Assembly (NCBI GenBank): GCA_903925955.1
Contig: CAIYHO010000305.1
Coordinates: 1 to 38,019, forward strand
DNA: 38,019 bases
Source: an uncultured Chloroflexota bacterium
Lineage (GTDB): Bacteria; Chloroflexota; Limnocylindria; Limnocylindrales; CSP1-4
Reading direction: 5' to 3'
Every line of letters starts with the position of its first letter. Within the stretch, counting starts at the first letter, position 1. Both the position numbers and the translations under genes were made by a program. Under the pieces are notes generated by a model. It was given only the letters and a program-made list of their open reading frames with translations. It searched no databases and was not told the DNA's origin. Shown in pieces: positions 23,102 to 31,488 of the stretch.

Positions 23102-24835
23102 TTACAGGATTTCCACGATGCCGGTGGTGCCGTTCACGCGGAGGCGGTCACCGGTCTTGATGGTTGAGGTGCCCACCGAGGTTCCCACCACGGCCGGGAT
23201 CTCGTACTCGCGGGCCAGGACGGCCGGGTGCGAGACGGTTCCGCCGGCGTCCGTGACAACCGCGGAGATCTTGCCGTAGAGGACCTGCCAGGCCGGGTTG
23301 GTCATCTGGCAGACGAGGATCTCGCCTTCAAGCAGGCTGTCAAACTCGGCCTCGGACATGACGACGCGCGCCACACCCTCAACCACGCCCGGGGAGCCCG
23401 CGATGCCCTTGACCTGGCCTGCCACCTGCACCGAAGAGCGGGTGAACTTGTCCGGGAAGCCCCAGAGGTTGAGGTACGGGAACGCAAGCTGCGTTGCGGT
23501 GACCGTGCCAACCCAGTCCTTGGGCTGGATCTTCTCGGCCGCGGCGCGCTTGGCCTTGGCTGCGGCCACGATTGCCCGTCCGTCCATGCTGGCCGGGTTG
23601 CCGATGAAGGCGCGCAGGTCGTTGTAGCGGAACAGGATCACGTCGTCCGGAGCGTCGAGGACACCCATGTCCACAAGCTTCTCGCCAACGGCGACAAGCA
23701 CGAGGCGGACGTGGGCGTTGGCGCCCTGGTCGATGTAGAAGTGATGGTCCGGCGTGAGCGGGGCCATCTTGAGGTTGATGTCGTTAGCGGCGCGCATCTC
23801 TTCGAGCGCCTCGCCTGACAGCCCGTTGAGGATCTCCTTCGCCGCAGCGGCGATGTCCGCTGCAAGGGTGGCGATGCGGGCGGGGTAGTCGTAGTCGGAC
23901 GCGAACTGGTCGCGCACAAGCTGGACAACCGGGACCATGTCCTCGCGGAAGCTCGGGAAGATGAACTCGTGGCTCCAGACGGCGTGCCAGCCGAACTCCT
24001 TCTGGTACGGCACAACCCGCTCGTCGATGAAGCGGCGGCCGCGGGCGCTCGCCTTGAGCGCGGGCACAATCTCGGCGCCGGAGGTGGCGGCAAACATCGC
24101 GGCAAGCTCAGCGTCTGCCTTGACCTCTTCCTTGGCTTCCCACAGGGCCTTGATCTTGTCCCAGTTGCGGTCGTTGGCGGAGTTCTGGAGTCGGCCAAGC
24201 AGGGCCTCGTCCACCTTGCCGTGGGTCTTCTCCATGACCGCCCGGAGGTTGAGCGTCGCGCTGAGCTGCGCGAAGTTCAGCATCCAATGGATCTTCCAAT
24301 GCCGATCGTGCATGTCGATGGCGTCCTCAAGCAGGACGGCCACCTCGGCCAGGGAGAGCTGGTCCTTCTGGTCCAGCATGCCCTCGATGTAGTCGAAGTT
24401 CCGCTGCATCTCGGGAACGAAGCGGCTCTTCCACCAGTCCGTGAACTTCAGGCCGTACACGGGCAGAACCGTGCCGAGGTAGGCGCCGATCTTGCCGGCG
24501 TACGCGTTGTCCTCGGGGACGATCGGGTGGGTGGTGTAGTTGTACTCCTGCGTCGCGACGTCAACGCCGGCCTCAGCCGGGATGGCGGCGGTGTACAGGT
24601 AGCCGTTGATGTTCTTGTAGATCCAGTCCGACGCAAACGGCGTGCCAAAGCGGCGGAACATGTGATCGCAGGACAGCCACCAGCCGCCGATGTCCTCGTA
24701 CATGGGGGACAGGGGCTTGGGGCAGTGCAGGTCGTCGTAGACCCAGAACAGGTCCTTCTCGGTCTCGGAGACCCACTCCACCGGGAACGACGCGTCCCCG
24801 AGGAACTGGCCCAGGACTTCTTCCTTCAGGGGCAC
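23102..24835 (-). CDS. PEP-utilising enzyme with swivelling His domain, no ATP-grasp domain
   Basis: A 577-aa protein. The C-terminal 90 residues are the mobile phosphohistidine domain of PEP synthase, PPDK and rifampicin phosphotransferase: VTDAGGTVSHPAVLAREYEIPAVVGT with the phosphate-carrying His536. The first 480 residues resemble the central region of rifampicin-phosphotransferase-like proteins (LFWVYDDLHCPKPLSPMYED near the N terminus). The ATP-grasp domain that normally charges the His is missing, and no separate one is in the window. Phenylphosphate synthase splits these functions over two proteins, a precedent for needing a partner. The GTG at 24835 has AGGAGG 7 bp upstream. It is the first gene of the ten-gene run, behind a long leader. 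Confidence 0.85.
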   Translation of the reverse strand: MPLKEEVLGQFLGDASFPVEWVSETEKDLFWVYDDLHCPKPLSPMYEDIGGWWLSCDHMFRRFGTPFASDWIYKNINGYLYTAAIPAEAGVDVATQEYNYTTHPIVPEDNAYAGKIGAYLGTVLPVYGLKFTDWWKSRFVPEMQRNFDYIEGMLDQKDQLSLAEVAVLLEDAIDMHDRHWKIHWMLNFAQLSATLNLRAVMEKTHGKVDEALLGRLQNSANDRNWDKIKALWEAKEEVKADAELAAMFAATSGAEIVPALKASARGRRFIDERVVPYQKEFGWHAVWSHEFIFPSFREDMVPVVQLVRDQFASDYDYPARIATLAADIAAAAKEILNGLSGEALEEMRAANDINLKMAPLTPDHHFYIDQGANAHVRLVLVAVGEKLVDMGVLDAPDDVILFRYNDLRAFIGNPASMDGRAIVAAAKAKRAAAEKIQPKDWVGTVTATQLAFPYLNLWGFPDKFTRSSVQVAGQVKGIAGSPGVVEGVARVVMSEAEFDSLLEGEILVCQMTNPAWQVLYGKISAVVTDAGGTVSHPAVLAREYEIPAVVGTSVGTSTIKTGDRLRVNGTTGIVEIL

Positions 24836-25194
24836 GGTGCTTCCTCCTTGCCCGGTCTGGCACCGGGAATGCATGACATCCGACGAGGTCTTCGAGATCT
24901 CCGGAACTGCCCGTGTTCGCCGTCGAGGCGACCCCGATCAAGAACCGGCCGTTCGCTGTTGCGCCGAGGAACCGGACACCGCCGTCACTGCGGGCGCCAA
25001 GCAGCGCCGCAACGCCGGCAACCGGGCCCGTGTGGCCCAGCGTGCTGTTTTCCCGCTTCACCTCCGCTGTCGCGGTGCAGATCTCACCAATCCGCCCGCA
25101 AGGCTGCCCAGCACCAGCGCCCGGACTCAGACCCCTCCACATGGGAGGTTTGGCAGCGGAGCTTTCCCGCGCCACGCCATCCGCGCCCTGATGG
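24836..25194 (-). other. Long leader of the ten-gene run, with a coding-like segment
   Basis: About 360 bp separate the operator and predicted start point from the PEP-utilising gene. Between about 24880 and 25142 one minus-strand frame, open from an ATG at 25142, reads as a low-complexity but protein-like sequence (for example TLGHTGPVAGVAALLG) with mostly G/C third positions. The opposite frame sharing the same wobble position is also open, so strand is uncertain. The minus frame runs out of phase into the next gene, has no ribosome site I can see and matches no family I recognise. It could be a leader peptide, a gene remnant or a structured RNA. Confidence 0.3.
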
Positions 25195-25245
25195 ATCGAT
25201 AATCGATTGTTGCAAACAGTAGGCCCGATATCCCCCACTAGTCAA
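25195..25245 (-). promoter_or_regulatory. Promoter and ATCGAT operator of the ten-gene run
   Basis: On the minus strand TTGACT (25245-25240), an 18-bp spacer and TACTGT (25221-25216) give a sigma70-like promoter. The 13-bp palindrome ATCGATNATCGAT (25195-25207) starts about 9 bp after the -10 box, covering the expected start point. A bound repressor here would block transcription. Confidence 0.6.
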
Positions 25246-25306
25246 GGCGATTCAGGCGCGATCCTGATGGTCCGAGCGGAGTGATGTGCCCCTGCCTGCG
25301 CCGGGC

Positions 25307-26263
25307 CTACCCGAGCGACGGTGACGCGTCCGGCAACCTCGCCGCCACTGCGCCACTGCGCCGGACAAGCATGACGGCGAGCAGGATGGCGGCGCCGCCG
25401 GCCAACTCCCCGGCGGTCAGGCGCTGGCCCAGGACAAGCGCAGCCACCACCACGGCCACAACCGGCTCAGTAAGCAGGACAAGCGCTGCGCGGGCGCTGC
25501 CGATTGCGCGCACACCGCCCATCACCCACACCTTTGGCAGCGCGCCAACCGTCCCGGCACATGCAAACGCAATCCACGCGGTGGGCGAGACGATCCATTC
25601 CGCAACGCCACCGGCCCCCTCCAGCAGGAGCGCGGCCAGACCGGAGACCGCGAGGCCGCCAAGGAGGACCACGGTGGTGGCCTGGACGCCGGGGACGTCA
25701 TCGAACCCTCCGCGGATGACCGTCAGGTAGATCGCCTGGCAGAGAGCGGCGGCGGCGGCAAGCGCGACGCCCCCAAACGTGGCGTGCGCACCGGGCGCCA
25801 GCTGGCTGCCAAGCACAAGCACAAGCCCAGCGCAGGCAATGGCGAGTGCACCAATGCGCACGGGCGTTAGTCGCTCGCGGCCAAGGACGGCCGACAGCAG
25901 CGCGACAAACACCGGGTACAAGTAGTAGACGGCCATCACCAGCCCGACAGCCATTGCCCCGAAGGCGAAGAACAGGACGAGGTTGGTGGCCCCGTTGATC
26001 AGAGCGGCTGCCACGAGCGTGGCACGCTGCCGAGGCGCCAGTCGCGTAAGGCTCACCGAGGGCTGGAGGCGGGCCAGCAGCAGCGCACCAAAGATCGTGG
26101 CCCCGATCCCCGCGCGGATTGCGCTGAAGGTCGCAGGGCCTACCCCTTGGCTGTAGGCCAGCGCCGCTACCGGACCAAGCGTCCCCAATGCGCCGGCCGC
26201 AGCCAGCACTTTGAGCATGCCCCGCGACCCCTGGGGCATGTTGGCGCCCGGATGTGTGGCCAT
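25307..26263 (-). CDS. EamA/DMT-family membrane transporter
   Basis: A 318-aa transporter of the drug/metabolite superfamily with about ten transmembrane segments in two EamA repeats (about 16-145 and 165-300). Typical features are SAIRAGIGATIFGALLL in the first repeat, AVYYLYPVFVALLSAVLGRERLTP at its end, and ALVLLTEPVVAVVVAALVLGQRLT at the end of the second, the usual P/EP-containing helices. These proteins usually export amino acids, metabolites or amphiphilic compounds. The start at 26263 has GGAGG 4 bp upstream. It is divergent from the first ABC importer and shares the control region containing the ATCGAT palindrome. Confidence 0.9.
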   Translation of the reverse strand: MATHPGANMPQGSRGMLKVLAAAGALGTLGPVAALAYSQGVGPATFSAIRAGIGATIFGALLLARLQPSVSLTRLAPRQRATLVAAALINGATNLVLFFAFGAMAVGLVMAVYYLYPVFVALLSAVLGRERLTPVRIGALAIACAGLVLVLGSQLAPGAHATFGGVALAAAAALCQAIYLTVIRGGFDDVPGVQATTVVLLGGLAVSGLAALLLEGAGGVAEWIVSPTAWIAFACAGTVGALPKVWVMGGVRAIGSARAALVLLTEPVVAVVVAALVLGQRLTAGELAGGAAILLAVMLVRRSGAVAARLPDASPSLG

Positions 26264-26307
26264 TGATCCTCCAACGCTACGGGCCTTTCGGGTAGGCCGA
26301 ACCTCCC

Positions 26308-26347
26308 TTGCAGTGACCCTAACACCGGTGTATCGTCGATAATCGAT
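26308..26347 (+). promoter_or_regulatory. Promoter and ATCGAT operator of the first ABC importer
   Basis: TTGCAG (26308-26313), a 17-bp spacer and TATCGT (26331-26336) form a plus-strand promoter. The palindrome TCGATAATCGAT (26336-26347, first arm base changed) overlaps the last base of the -10 box and extends over the start point. The leader to the permease ATG is about 210 bp and contains a small CGCCAG-CGA-CTGGCG hairpin (26399-26413) and no other recognised element. Confidence 0.55.
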
Positions 26348-26556
26348 CATCTAAGTAGCGCCGCGGATGCGACAAGGTTGCGGAACGGTAGCGAGGCTCG
26401 CCAGCGACTGGCGGTCACCCACGGCGAGCGGTTCCACGTCAACGCATGAGGACAGTCAATGACCAGACGGGCGGCCCTGGTGGGCACTCAACACTGGCCG
26501 GAGGGCGGCGGCGCAAATTGCCCGTCCACCCCGAGTGAACCGCGGCGTAACACCTG

Positions 26557-27429
26557 ATGGACTTCATCCTGCAGTCCCTCGTGATCGGCCTGACCGAGAA
26601 CGCGCCCCTGGTCCTCGCCGCCATCGGCTTTGCCCTGCTGTACAAGCTCACAGGCCTGATCAATGTTGCGTATTCCGAGACCATCACTCTCGGGGCGTAC
26701 TTCGGGATGTGGCTCAATACCACGTACGGCCTCGACTTCTACACCGTCCTGATCCCCGCGGGACTGCTGGCGGGCGTCGTCAGCCTTGTCACGTACCTCG
26801 TGCTGTTCCGGCCGGCCAAGCGCCGCAACGTTGGCGGGCTTGAGATGATCATCATCTCGTTCGGGCTGTCGATCTTCCTGCGCCACGCCCTGCAGTTCGT
26901 CTTCGGATACCCAGAACGGTTCTTCGACGTTCCGCCACCCGACACGATCATGCTCTTCGGCGTCGGGGTGACGTCCTTCCGCCTGCTCGCCCTTGCAAGC
27001 GTGGCGGTGATCTCCCTGCTGCTCTGGCTCTTCATCCAGCGGACCAGCTACGGCCTCCAGATGCGGGCCCTCGCAAGCGACGAGGCGTTGGCGAAAGTCA
27101 GCGGGATCCGGCCATTGGCCGTCACCATGCTGGTCTGGGCCATTGCCGGCGTTGCCGGAGGGATGGCAGGCGCGTTCTACGGCGTTGGAACGTCCGTCTC
27201 GCCGCTGCTCGGCTGGCGCCAGTTCCTCCTCATCCTGATGGTGGCGCTCGTCGGCAGGAACTGGGGCCTGGGCGGCGTCATCGCCGTCGGGATATGCACA
27301 AGCGTGGCGCTGGTTGCCATGGCCCTGCAGTTTGACCAGGCGCTGTATGCGCAGCTGGTGCTGATCGTCATCTTCATTGTGATCCTGAAGGTGCGCGGCT
27401 CGCGGCTCGCCGAAACGGCAAAGGTGTAG
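26557..27429 (+). CDS. Branched-chain amino acid-type ABC importer permease, LivH family
   Basis: A 290-aa permease with about eight transmembrane segments. It has the LivH pattern (AIGFALLYKLTGLINVAYSETITLGAYFGM near the N terminus, and a cytoplasmic coupling stretch QMRALASDEALAKVSGIRPLAV near 172-193). It forms the channel with LivM, four bases downstream. Such importers take up branched-chain amino acids, but also urea, amides and aromatic acids, so the substrate is open. No Shine-Dalgarno sequence is visible before the ATG at 26557. First gene of a five-gene operon. Confidence 0.92.
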   Translation: MDFILQSLVIGLTENAPLVLAAIGFALLYKLTGLINVAYSETITLGAYFGMWLNTTYGLDFYTVLIPAGLLAGVVSLVTYLVLFRPAKRRNVGGLEMIIISFGLSIFLRHALQFVFGYPERFFDVPPPDTIMLFGVGVTSFRLLALASVAVISLLLWLFIQRTSYGLQMRALASDEALAKVSGIRPLAVTMLVWAIAGVAGGMAGAFYGVGTSVSPLLGWRQFLLILMVALVGRNWGLGGVIAVGICTSVALVAMALQFDQALYAQLVLIVIFIVILKVRGSRLAETAKV

Positions 27430-27433
27430 CGCG

Positions 27434-28384
27434 ATGACCTTCGACTTCCTCGACTCCTTTCTGATCACGGGGCTGTTCAGCGTCGTGATGGTGACCGGCC
27501 TCGCGTTGCTGCTCCACCTCCAGCTGGGCCTGACCCGCATCGCCAACTTTGGCGTGGTTGGGTTCTGGGGGATTGGCATGTACGTCTTCGGCGTGCTGTA
27601 CGTCAAGGTGGACTGGTCGTTTGGCGATCCCTACCAGTTCCTTGTCTGCGCCGCGATCGCAACGATCGCCTCTGGCCTCGCCGGGCTCCTCGTCGGATGG
27701 CTGATCGCAGACCTCGATACCGATGGCGTGCTTGTGGTCACTCTGGGCTTCGCCACTGCCGTGCAGCTTGTGGCAACGGCACAGGACGACATCACCGGTG
27801 GCGCTCGAGGCATGGGTGGCCTCGACTTCCCGTTTGACATCGGCAAGGTGAAGGACAACGAGCTCCTCTGGCTTGGCTTCACCATGGCCGTGGTCGCGGG
27901 CATCCTCTTCTACGTCTGGCGGGTCCACCGCTCACCCTATGGGCGCCACCTGATCGCGGTGGGCGCCAACGAACGGCTCGCGCGCAGCCTCGGCAAGTCC
28001 ACCTCTCGCACGAAGCTGTGGCTGTTTGTCATCGCCTCGGCGGCCATGGGCCTCCTGGGGGCCATGAACGGGGTCATGGTGCGCTTCCTCGACATCGGCA
28101 ACCTTGGGATCGACATCACCTTGGCCGCGATGGCGGGCCTGATCCTGGGTGGCACGGCACGGGTCTGGGGAGCCGTGGTTGGCGTCTTCCTGACCGTCGG
28201 CGTGTTTGACATCGTGATCCAGTCCTACCTGCCGCTCCCCCGTGAGTGGTACACGCAGGCAATCCCGGTCATGCGGGAGGCCATCTTCGGGCTCACGCTG
28301 ATCATCGTCCTGCTGTTCCGGCCATACGGGATCCTCGGCGACATGCGCCGCGACTCACTGATGAGGAAGATCCATGGTCGCTGA
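27434..28384 (+). CDS. Branched-chain amino acid-type ABC importer permease, LivM family
   Basis: A 316-aa second permease with about eight to nine membrane segments. LLLHLQLGLTRIANFGVVGFWGIGMYVFGVLYV at the N terminus and the coupling stretch YGRHLIAVGANERLARSLGKSTSRTKLWLFVIASAAMGLLGAMNG near 178-222 follow the LivM pattern. GLILGGTARVWGAVVGVF is the usual late helix. It starts 4 bp after livH and overlaps the following ATPase gene by 11 bp, consistent with one transcript. Confidence 0.92.
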   Translation: MTFDFLDSFLITGLFSVVMVTGLALLLHLQLGLTRIANFGVVGFWGIGMYVFGVLYVKVDWSFGDPYQFLVCAAIATIASGLAGLLVGWLIADLDTDGVLVVTLGFATAVQLVATAQDDITGGARGMGGLDFPFDIGKVKDNELLWLGFTMAVVAGILFYVWRVHRSPYGRHLIAVGANERLARSLGKSTSRTKLWLFVIASAAMGLLGAMNGVMVRFLDIGNLGIDITLAAMAGLILGGTARVWGAVVGVFLTVGVFDIVIQSYLPLPREWYTQAIPVMREAIFGLTLIIVLLFRPYGILGDMRRDSLMRKIHGR

Positions 28385-29168
28385 CACCGTGAGCGCCGTG
28401 GCCCCGGCCCGTCCGCAAATCCGTATCCAGGGAGTCGTCAAGAGCTACGCCGGGCGGGTTGTCGTGAACATCGACGACACCGTCCTTGGCGCCAGCCCCA
28501 TCGAAGGCCTGATTGGGCCAAACGGCGCGGGCAAGACAACCCTGATGCGCCTGATCATGCACTCCACCGCGCTGGATCGCGGAACGATCTCCCTGCTACC
28601 CCCAACGGGTGGCGAGGTGGTGCTCTCAAGCCAGTCCAGCAACCGGATGGCGCACCACGGGGTGGTGAAGTCCAACCAGGTGATCATGGACTTCGACCGG
28701 CTGACCGTCCTGGACTCGCTCCTGCTCGCCGCCGCTGAGGGCACATACGAGCAGCCCCACCGCATCTTCAGCGAGAAGACGGTGTACAGGCGCCACAAGG
28801 ATGAGATCCGCCATTACCTGGACTTCTTCGGGTTTGCGGACCCCACCGCATTCGCGCTGTCGGCCGGCGAGAAGAAGCTGCTCGACATCGTCCGATGCCT
28901 GCTCCTGAAGCCAACGTTCCTCCTGCTCGATGAGCCCACTGCCGGTCTGCCGGAAGACCTCACCGACAAGGTGATGGTGGTGGTGAGGGAGTTGGCCGCC
29001 GCGGGCACCTCGGTGGTGATCGTGGAGCACGACCTCAACGTCATCTGGAACCTCTGCGATGAGGTCCTGTTCATGGCCGAGGGCAGCGTGATCCTGCGGG
29101 GCGACCCGCAATCGATCCGCAGCCACCGGACCGTCGTCGAGAAGTACCTGGGAGAGGGCCATGTCTGA
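28374..29168 (+). CDS. ABC importer ATPase, LivG family, unusual signature
   Basis: A 264-aa cytoplasmic ATPase that powers the LivH/LivM-like pair. Walker A is GPNGAGKTT at 48-56, Walker B is LLLDEPTAG near 184-192, and the switch His lies in VIVEHD. The signature motif reads LSAGEKKLLD instead of the usual LSGGQ/LSYGQ, and the Q-loop region (KSNQVIMDFDRLTVLDSLLLAA) differs from the TFQN pattern of ordinary LivG. These remain within the range of functional ABC ATPases, so it is probably a divergent sub-branch. It overlaps livM before it and the LivF-type gene after it by 11 and 8 bp. Confidence 0.9.
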   Translation: MVADTVSAVAPARPQIRIQGVVKSYAGRVVVNIDDTVLGASPIEGLIGPNGAGKTTLMRLIMHSTALDRGTISLLPPTGGEVVLSSQSSNRMAHHGVVKSNQVIMDFDRLTVLDSLLLAAAEGTYEQPHRIFSEKTVYRRHKDEIRHYLDFFGFADPTAFALSAGEKKLLDIVRCLLLKPTFLLLDEPTAGLPEDLTDKVMVVVRELAAAGTSVVIVEHDLNVIWNLCDEVLFMAEGSVILRGDPQSIRSHRTVVEKYLGEGHV

Positions 29169-29877
29169 GGAGGCCCTACCTGCCGTCCTCGAGGTTGCGG
29201 GTCTGCGCAGCGGCTACCACGGGGTCACCGTTCTCAAAGACCTCGACTTCACCGTCCGCAACGAGATCTTCACGGTGCTCGGCGCCAACGGCGCCGGAAA
29301 GACCACGCTGCTCGCGACGCTGGCGCGTCTCATCCCGCTCACGGCCGGGACGATCCGGTTCCAGGGCGAAGACGTCTCGGCGCTGGCGCCCTACCGGACG
29401 GCCGCCCGGGGTATCGGCTATGTGCCTCAGGAGAGCGGCACGTTTGCCGACCTCACCGTCCTTGAGAACCTCAAGATCGGGGGCATGATCGGCCAGCGCT
29501 CGCGGGAAGAGCGGATTGCGGAGGTCTTCGACCTGTTTCCGGTCCTGCGGAAGCTGCAGGCACAGACTGCGGGGACGCTCAGCGGTGGCGAGTCACGCAT
29601 GGTGGCGTGCGGCCGAGCCCTGATGCAGGACCCCAAGCTGCTGCTCCTCGACGAGCCCACGGCAGGTCTCTCGCCGCTCTACGTGGACCTGTTCTTCGAC
29701 AAGATCAAGGAGATCCACGAGACACGAGGCGTCGCCATCGTTCTCGCTGAGCAGAACGCAACCAAAGCGCTTGAGGTCGCCGACCGGGTCATGGTCCTGA
29801 GTCTCGGCCAGGCGTTTGCGGCGCAAGACGCCGCCGAGGTGACAACCCAGCAGCTCAAGGAGGGCTACCGGATCTGA
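29161..29877 (+). CDS. ABC importer ATPase, LivF family
   Basis: A 238-aa second ATPase. Walker A is GANGAGKTT near 41-49, the signature is LSGGESRMVACGRALM, Walker B is LLLLDEPTAGLSP, and the switch residue lies in VLAEQN, where Gln replaces the usual His as is normal in LivF. Q-loop context is GIGYVPQESGTFADLTVLENL, typical of the family. It overlaps the LivG-type gene by 8 bp, and the binding-protein gene starts 39 bp later with a GAGGAG ribosome site. Confidence 0.92.
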   Translation: MSEEALPAVLEVAGLRSGYHGVTVLKDLDFTVRNEIFTVLGANGAGKTTLLATLARLIPLTAGTIRFQGEDVSALAPYRTAARGIGYVPQESGTFADLTVLENLKIGGMIGQRSREERIAEVFDLFPVLRKLQAQTAGTLSGGESRMVACGRALMQDPKLLLLDEPTAGLSPLYVDLFFDKIKEIHETRGVAIVLAEQNATKALEVADRVMVLSLGQAFAAQDAAEVTTQQLKEGYRI

Positions 29878-29916
29878 CGACCCACGGTTAGGGTCAAGCG
29901 CAACGAGGAGAAGGCA

Positions 29917-31323
29917 ATGAAGTTTGGTACAAGCACGTCAGGCCGCGCGGTGGTCGCGGTCGCGGTGATCTCCCTGCTCGCGGGGGGATGTGGCGCAACG
30001 GCCACCAGCGCCCCCACAGCCGCCCCCACAGCCGGCCCCACAGCCGCAGCAACCGCCGCCCCCAGCACGGCAGCAACGCCCGCGACGACCGCGAAGGTCA
30101 CCGTCTGCGAGCTCGCCTACTACACGGGCTCGTTCGCCCCGTACGGGAAGGCGCTGACAAACGATGTGCGCTTCCCGATCGACGAGGTCATCAACCTCGA
30201 CCCGCCGCTCGGTCGTTCCTGGCAGTTGATCTCCGAGGACATCGGTGACGACCGCGAGGGCCAGGCCGCCAAGATCTGCATCGAGCAGCACAAGGCTGAG
30301 ATCCTGGTGAGCATCGCCCACCAGTACCGAACCTACCGCGACTACATGATGGAGTGGTGGCAGGAGAATGACTCGCCGATCGTGCCGTCCGTGCACGGCG
30401 GCGCCATCCCGGGCAACCTCGGCGGCAAGGCGGCGGAGCCGATCTTCCGTGCGCAGGGCCTGGACCAGGCGCTGGGGACCTACGGGAGCCTGTACGCAGA
30501 GTCAATCGGCGCGAAGAACATCGTGATCTTCGCCACGCAGGTTGAAGGCTTCCAGTTGGCCGCAGACGCAGCCGAGAAGGCTGCCGCCATCCTGGGCCTC
30601 AATGTGCTGGCCCGCCTCGATGTCCAGCCCACACAGCCCTCCTACCGCGCAGAGGCCCAGAAGATCGCCAGCCTGAAGCCCGATGCCGTCATCGTGCAGG
30701 CGGGGTCCACCGAGTCTGCCTCGATCATCAAGGCTGCGGCTGAGGCCGGCCTCTCGCTCAACTGGGTTGGCGAGACCGGATGGGCCGAGGCCGAGTTCAT
30801 GAAGACGCTCGGCACCGCGCCGATCGCCTCGCAGAAGGGCATTGGCTTCCCGTCATTCGCCCCCAACAAGACAACCCCCGCATGGGCCTTCTTCCAGCCG
30901 CTCTGGGACGCCCAGACCGATAAGGCATACGACGCCAGCGGCCAGTACGCCTTCTCCACCTACGACCTCATGGTCCAGACCGCCCTGGCGGTCGAGATGG
31001 CCGGCTCCTACAAGGCGAGCGCATGGGTGCCCGCGATGCTCAAGGTGGGCGACGCTCCGGGCGAGGTCTGCTACACGTACGCAGACTGCCTCAAGCTGAT
31101 CCGCGCCGGCAAGGACATCAACTACGAGGGCGTCACGGGCCCCGGGCTGTACACCGATGGTGGCGTCAACGCCGTCACCCCGGCCTACATTCCGTTCAAG
31201 GCGGACGGGACAACCGGCGAGCCGGTACTCCTCGACGCCACGAAGGGTCTCGCGATCATCGACCAGATCAAGACCGAGGCGAAGTGCGATCCGGCAACTC
31301 CGCCAAACAAGTGCAGCTGGTAG
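29917..31323 (+). CDS. ABC importer substrate-binding lipoprotein (periplasmic-binding-protein type I)
   Basis: A 468-aa extracellular binding protein of the Leu/Ile/Val-binding type. The signal ends in a lipobox (LAGGC, Cys25), followed by a Thr/Ala/Pro linker (about 28-60). The mature domain begins VCELAYYTGSFAPYGKAL and includes SIGAKNIVIFATQVEGFQLAADAAEKAA and KPDAVIVQAGSTESASIIKAAAEAGL, the usual inter-lobe strands. Six cysteines late in the protein (in VCYTYADCLKL, KCDPATPPNKCSW and others) are more than usual and may form disulfides. It is the last gene of the operon; a strong hairpin follows. The ligand is unknown, though longer length than typical LivJ (about 370) suggests another class of substrate. 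Confidence 0.9.
   Translation: MKFGTSTSGRAVVAVAVISLLAGGCGATATSAPTAAPTAGPTAAATAAPSTAATPATTAKVTVCELAYYTGSFAPYGKALTNDVRFPIDEVINLDPPLGRSWQLISEDIGDDREGQAAKICIEQHKAEILVSIAHQYRTYRDYMMEWWQENDSPIVPSVHGGAIPGNLGGKAAEPIFRAQGLDQALGTYGSLYAESIGAKNIVIFATQVEGFQLAADAAEKAAAILGLNVLARLDVQPTQPSYRAEAQKIASLKPDAVIVQAGSTESASIIKAAAEAGLSLNWVGETGWAEAEFMKTLGTAPIASQKGIGFPSFAPNKTTPAWAFFQPLWDAQTDKAYDASGQYAFSTYDLMVQTALAVEMAGSYKASAWVPAMLKVGDAPGEVCYTYADCLKLIRAGKDINYEGVTGPGLYTDGGVNAVTPAYIPFKADGTTGEPVLLDATKGLAIIDQIKTEAKCDPATPPNKCSW
30011..30046 (+). repeat. Three 12-bp units in the lipoprotein linker
   Basis: CCCCCACAGCCG at 30011-30022 and 30023-30034, then GCCCCACAGCCG at 30035-30046. They encode the Pro-Thr-Ala-rich linker after the lipobox. 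A slippage-prone coding repeat likely to vary in length between strains. Confidence 0.85.
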
Positions 31324-31356
31324 TGCTCTAGCGCTCTGGCGCTCTCCAGATCAGCC

Positions 31357-31391
31357 AGAAGGGCCCTCCGCCAACGGCGGAGGGCCCTTCT
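31357..31391. terminator. Strong hairpin, likely bidirectional terminator
   Basis: AGAAGGGCCCTCCGCC (31357-31372), loop AAC, then the exact complement (31376-31391): a perfect 16-bp stem with a three-base loop, 34 bp after the binding-protein stop. Stem ends are AGAA/TTCT, so either strand ends in a short T-containing tail. It separates the plus-strand importer operon from the convergent minus-strand importer operon. Confidence 0.8.
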
Positions 31392-31488
31392 CTATGCCCG
31401 CCGCAGCACCAAACCCCGGGCGTCCTCCGCCGGGAGAGACCCGAGACCGGAAGCGCAGACAATCAGCAGATTGACGGGCGCGGCACCG

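Noticed and set aside
24836-25194. Cobalamin or other known riboswitch in the long leader
   Set aside because: I looked for the conserved boxes of common riboswitch classes and did not find a convincing match.
23969-25222. 417-aa plus-strand frame opposite the PEP-utilising gene and its leader
   Set aside because: Mostly antisense to a clear gene; only the leader part is of interest and is reported with low confidence.
26488-27606. 372-aa minus-strand frame opposite the first LivH/LivM genes
   Set aside because: Hydrophilic His/Asp/Glu-rich shadow of two membrane proteins; no start context.
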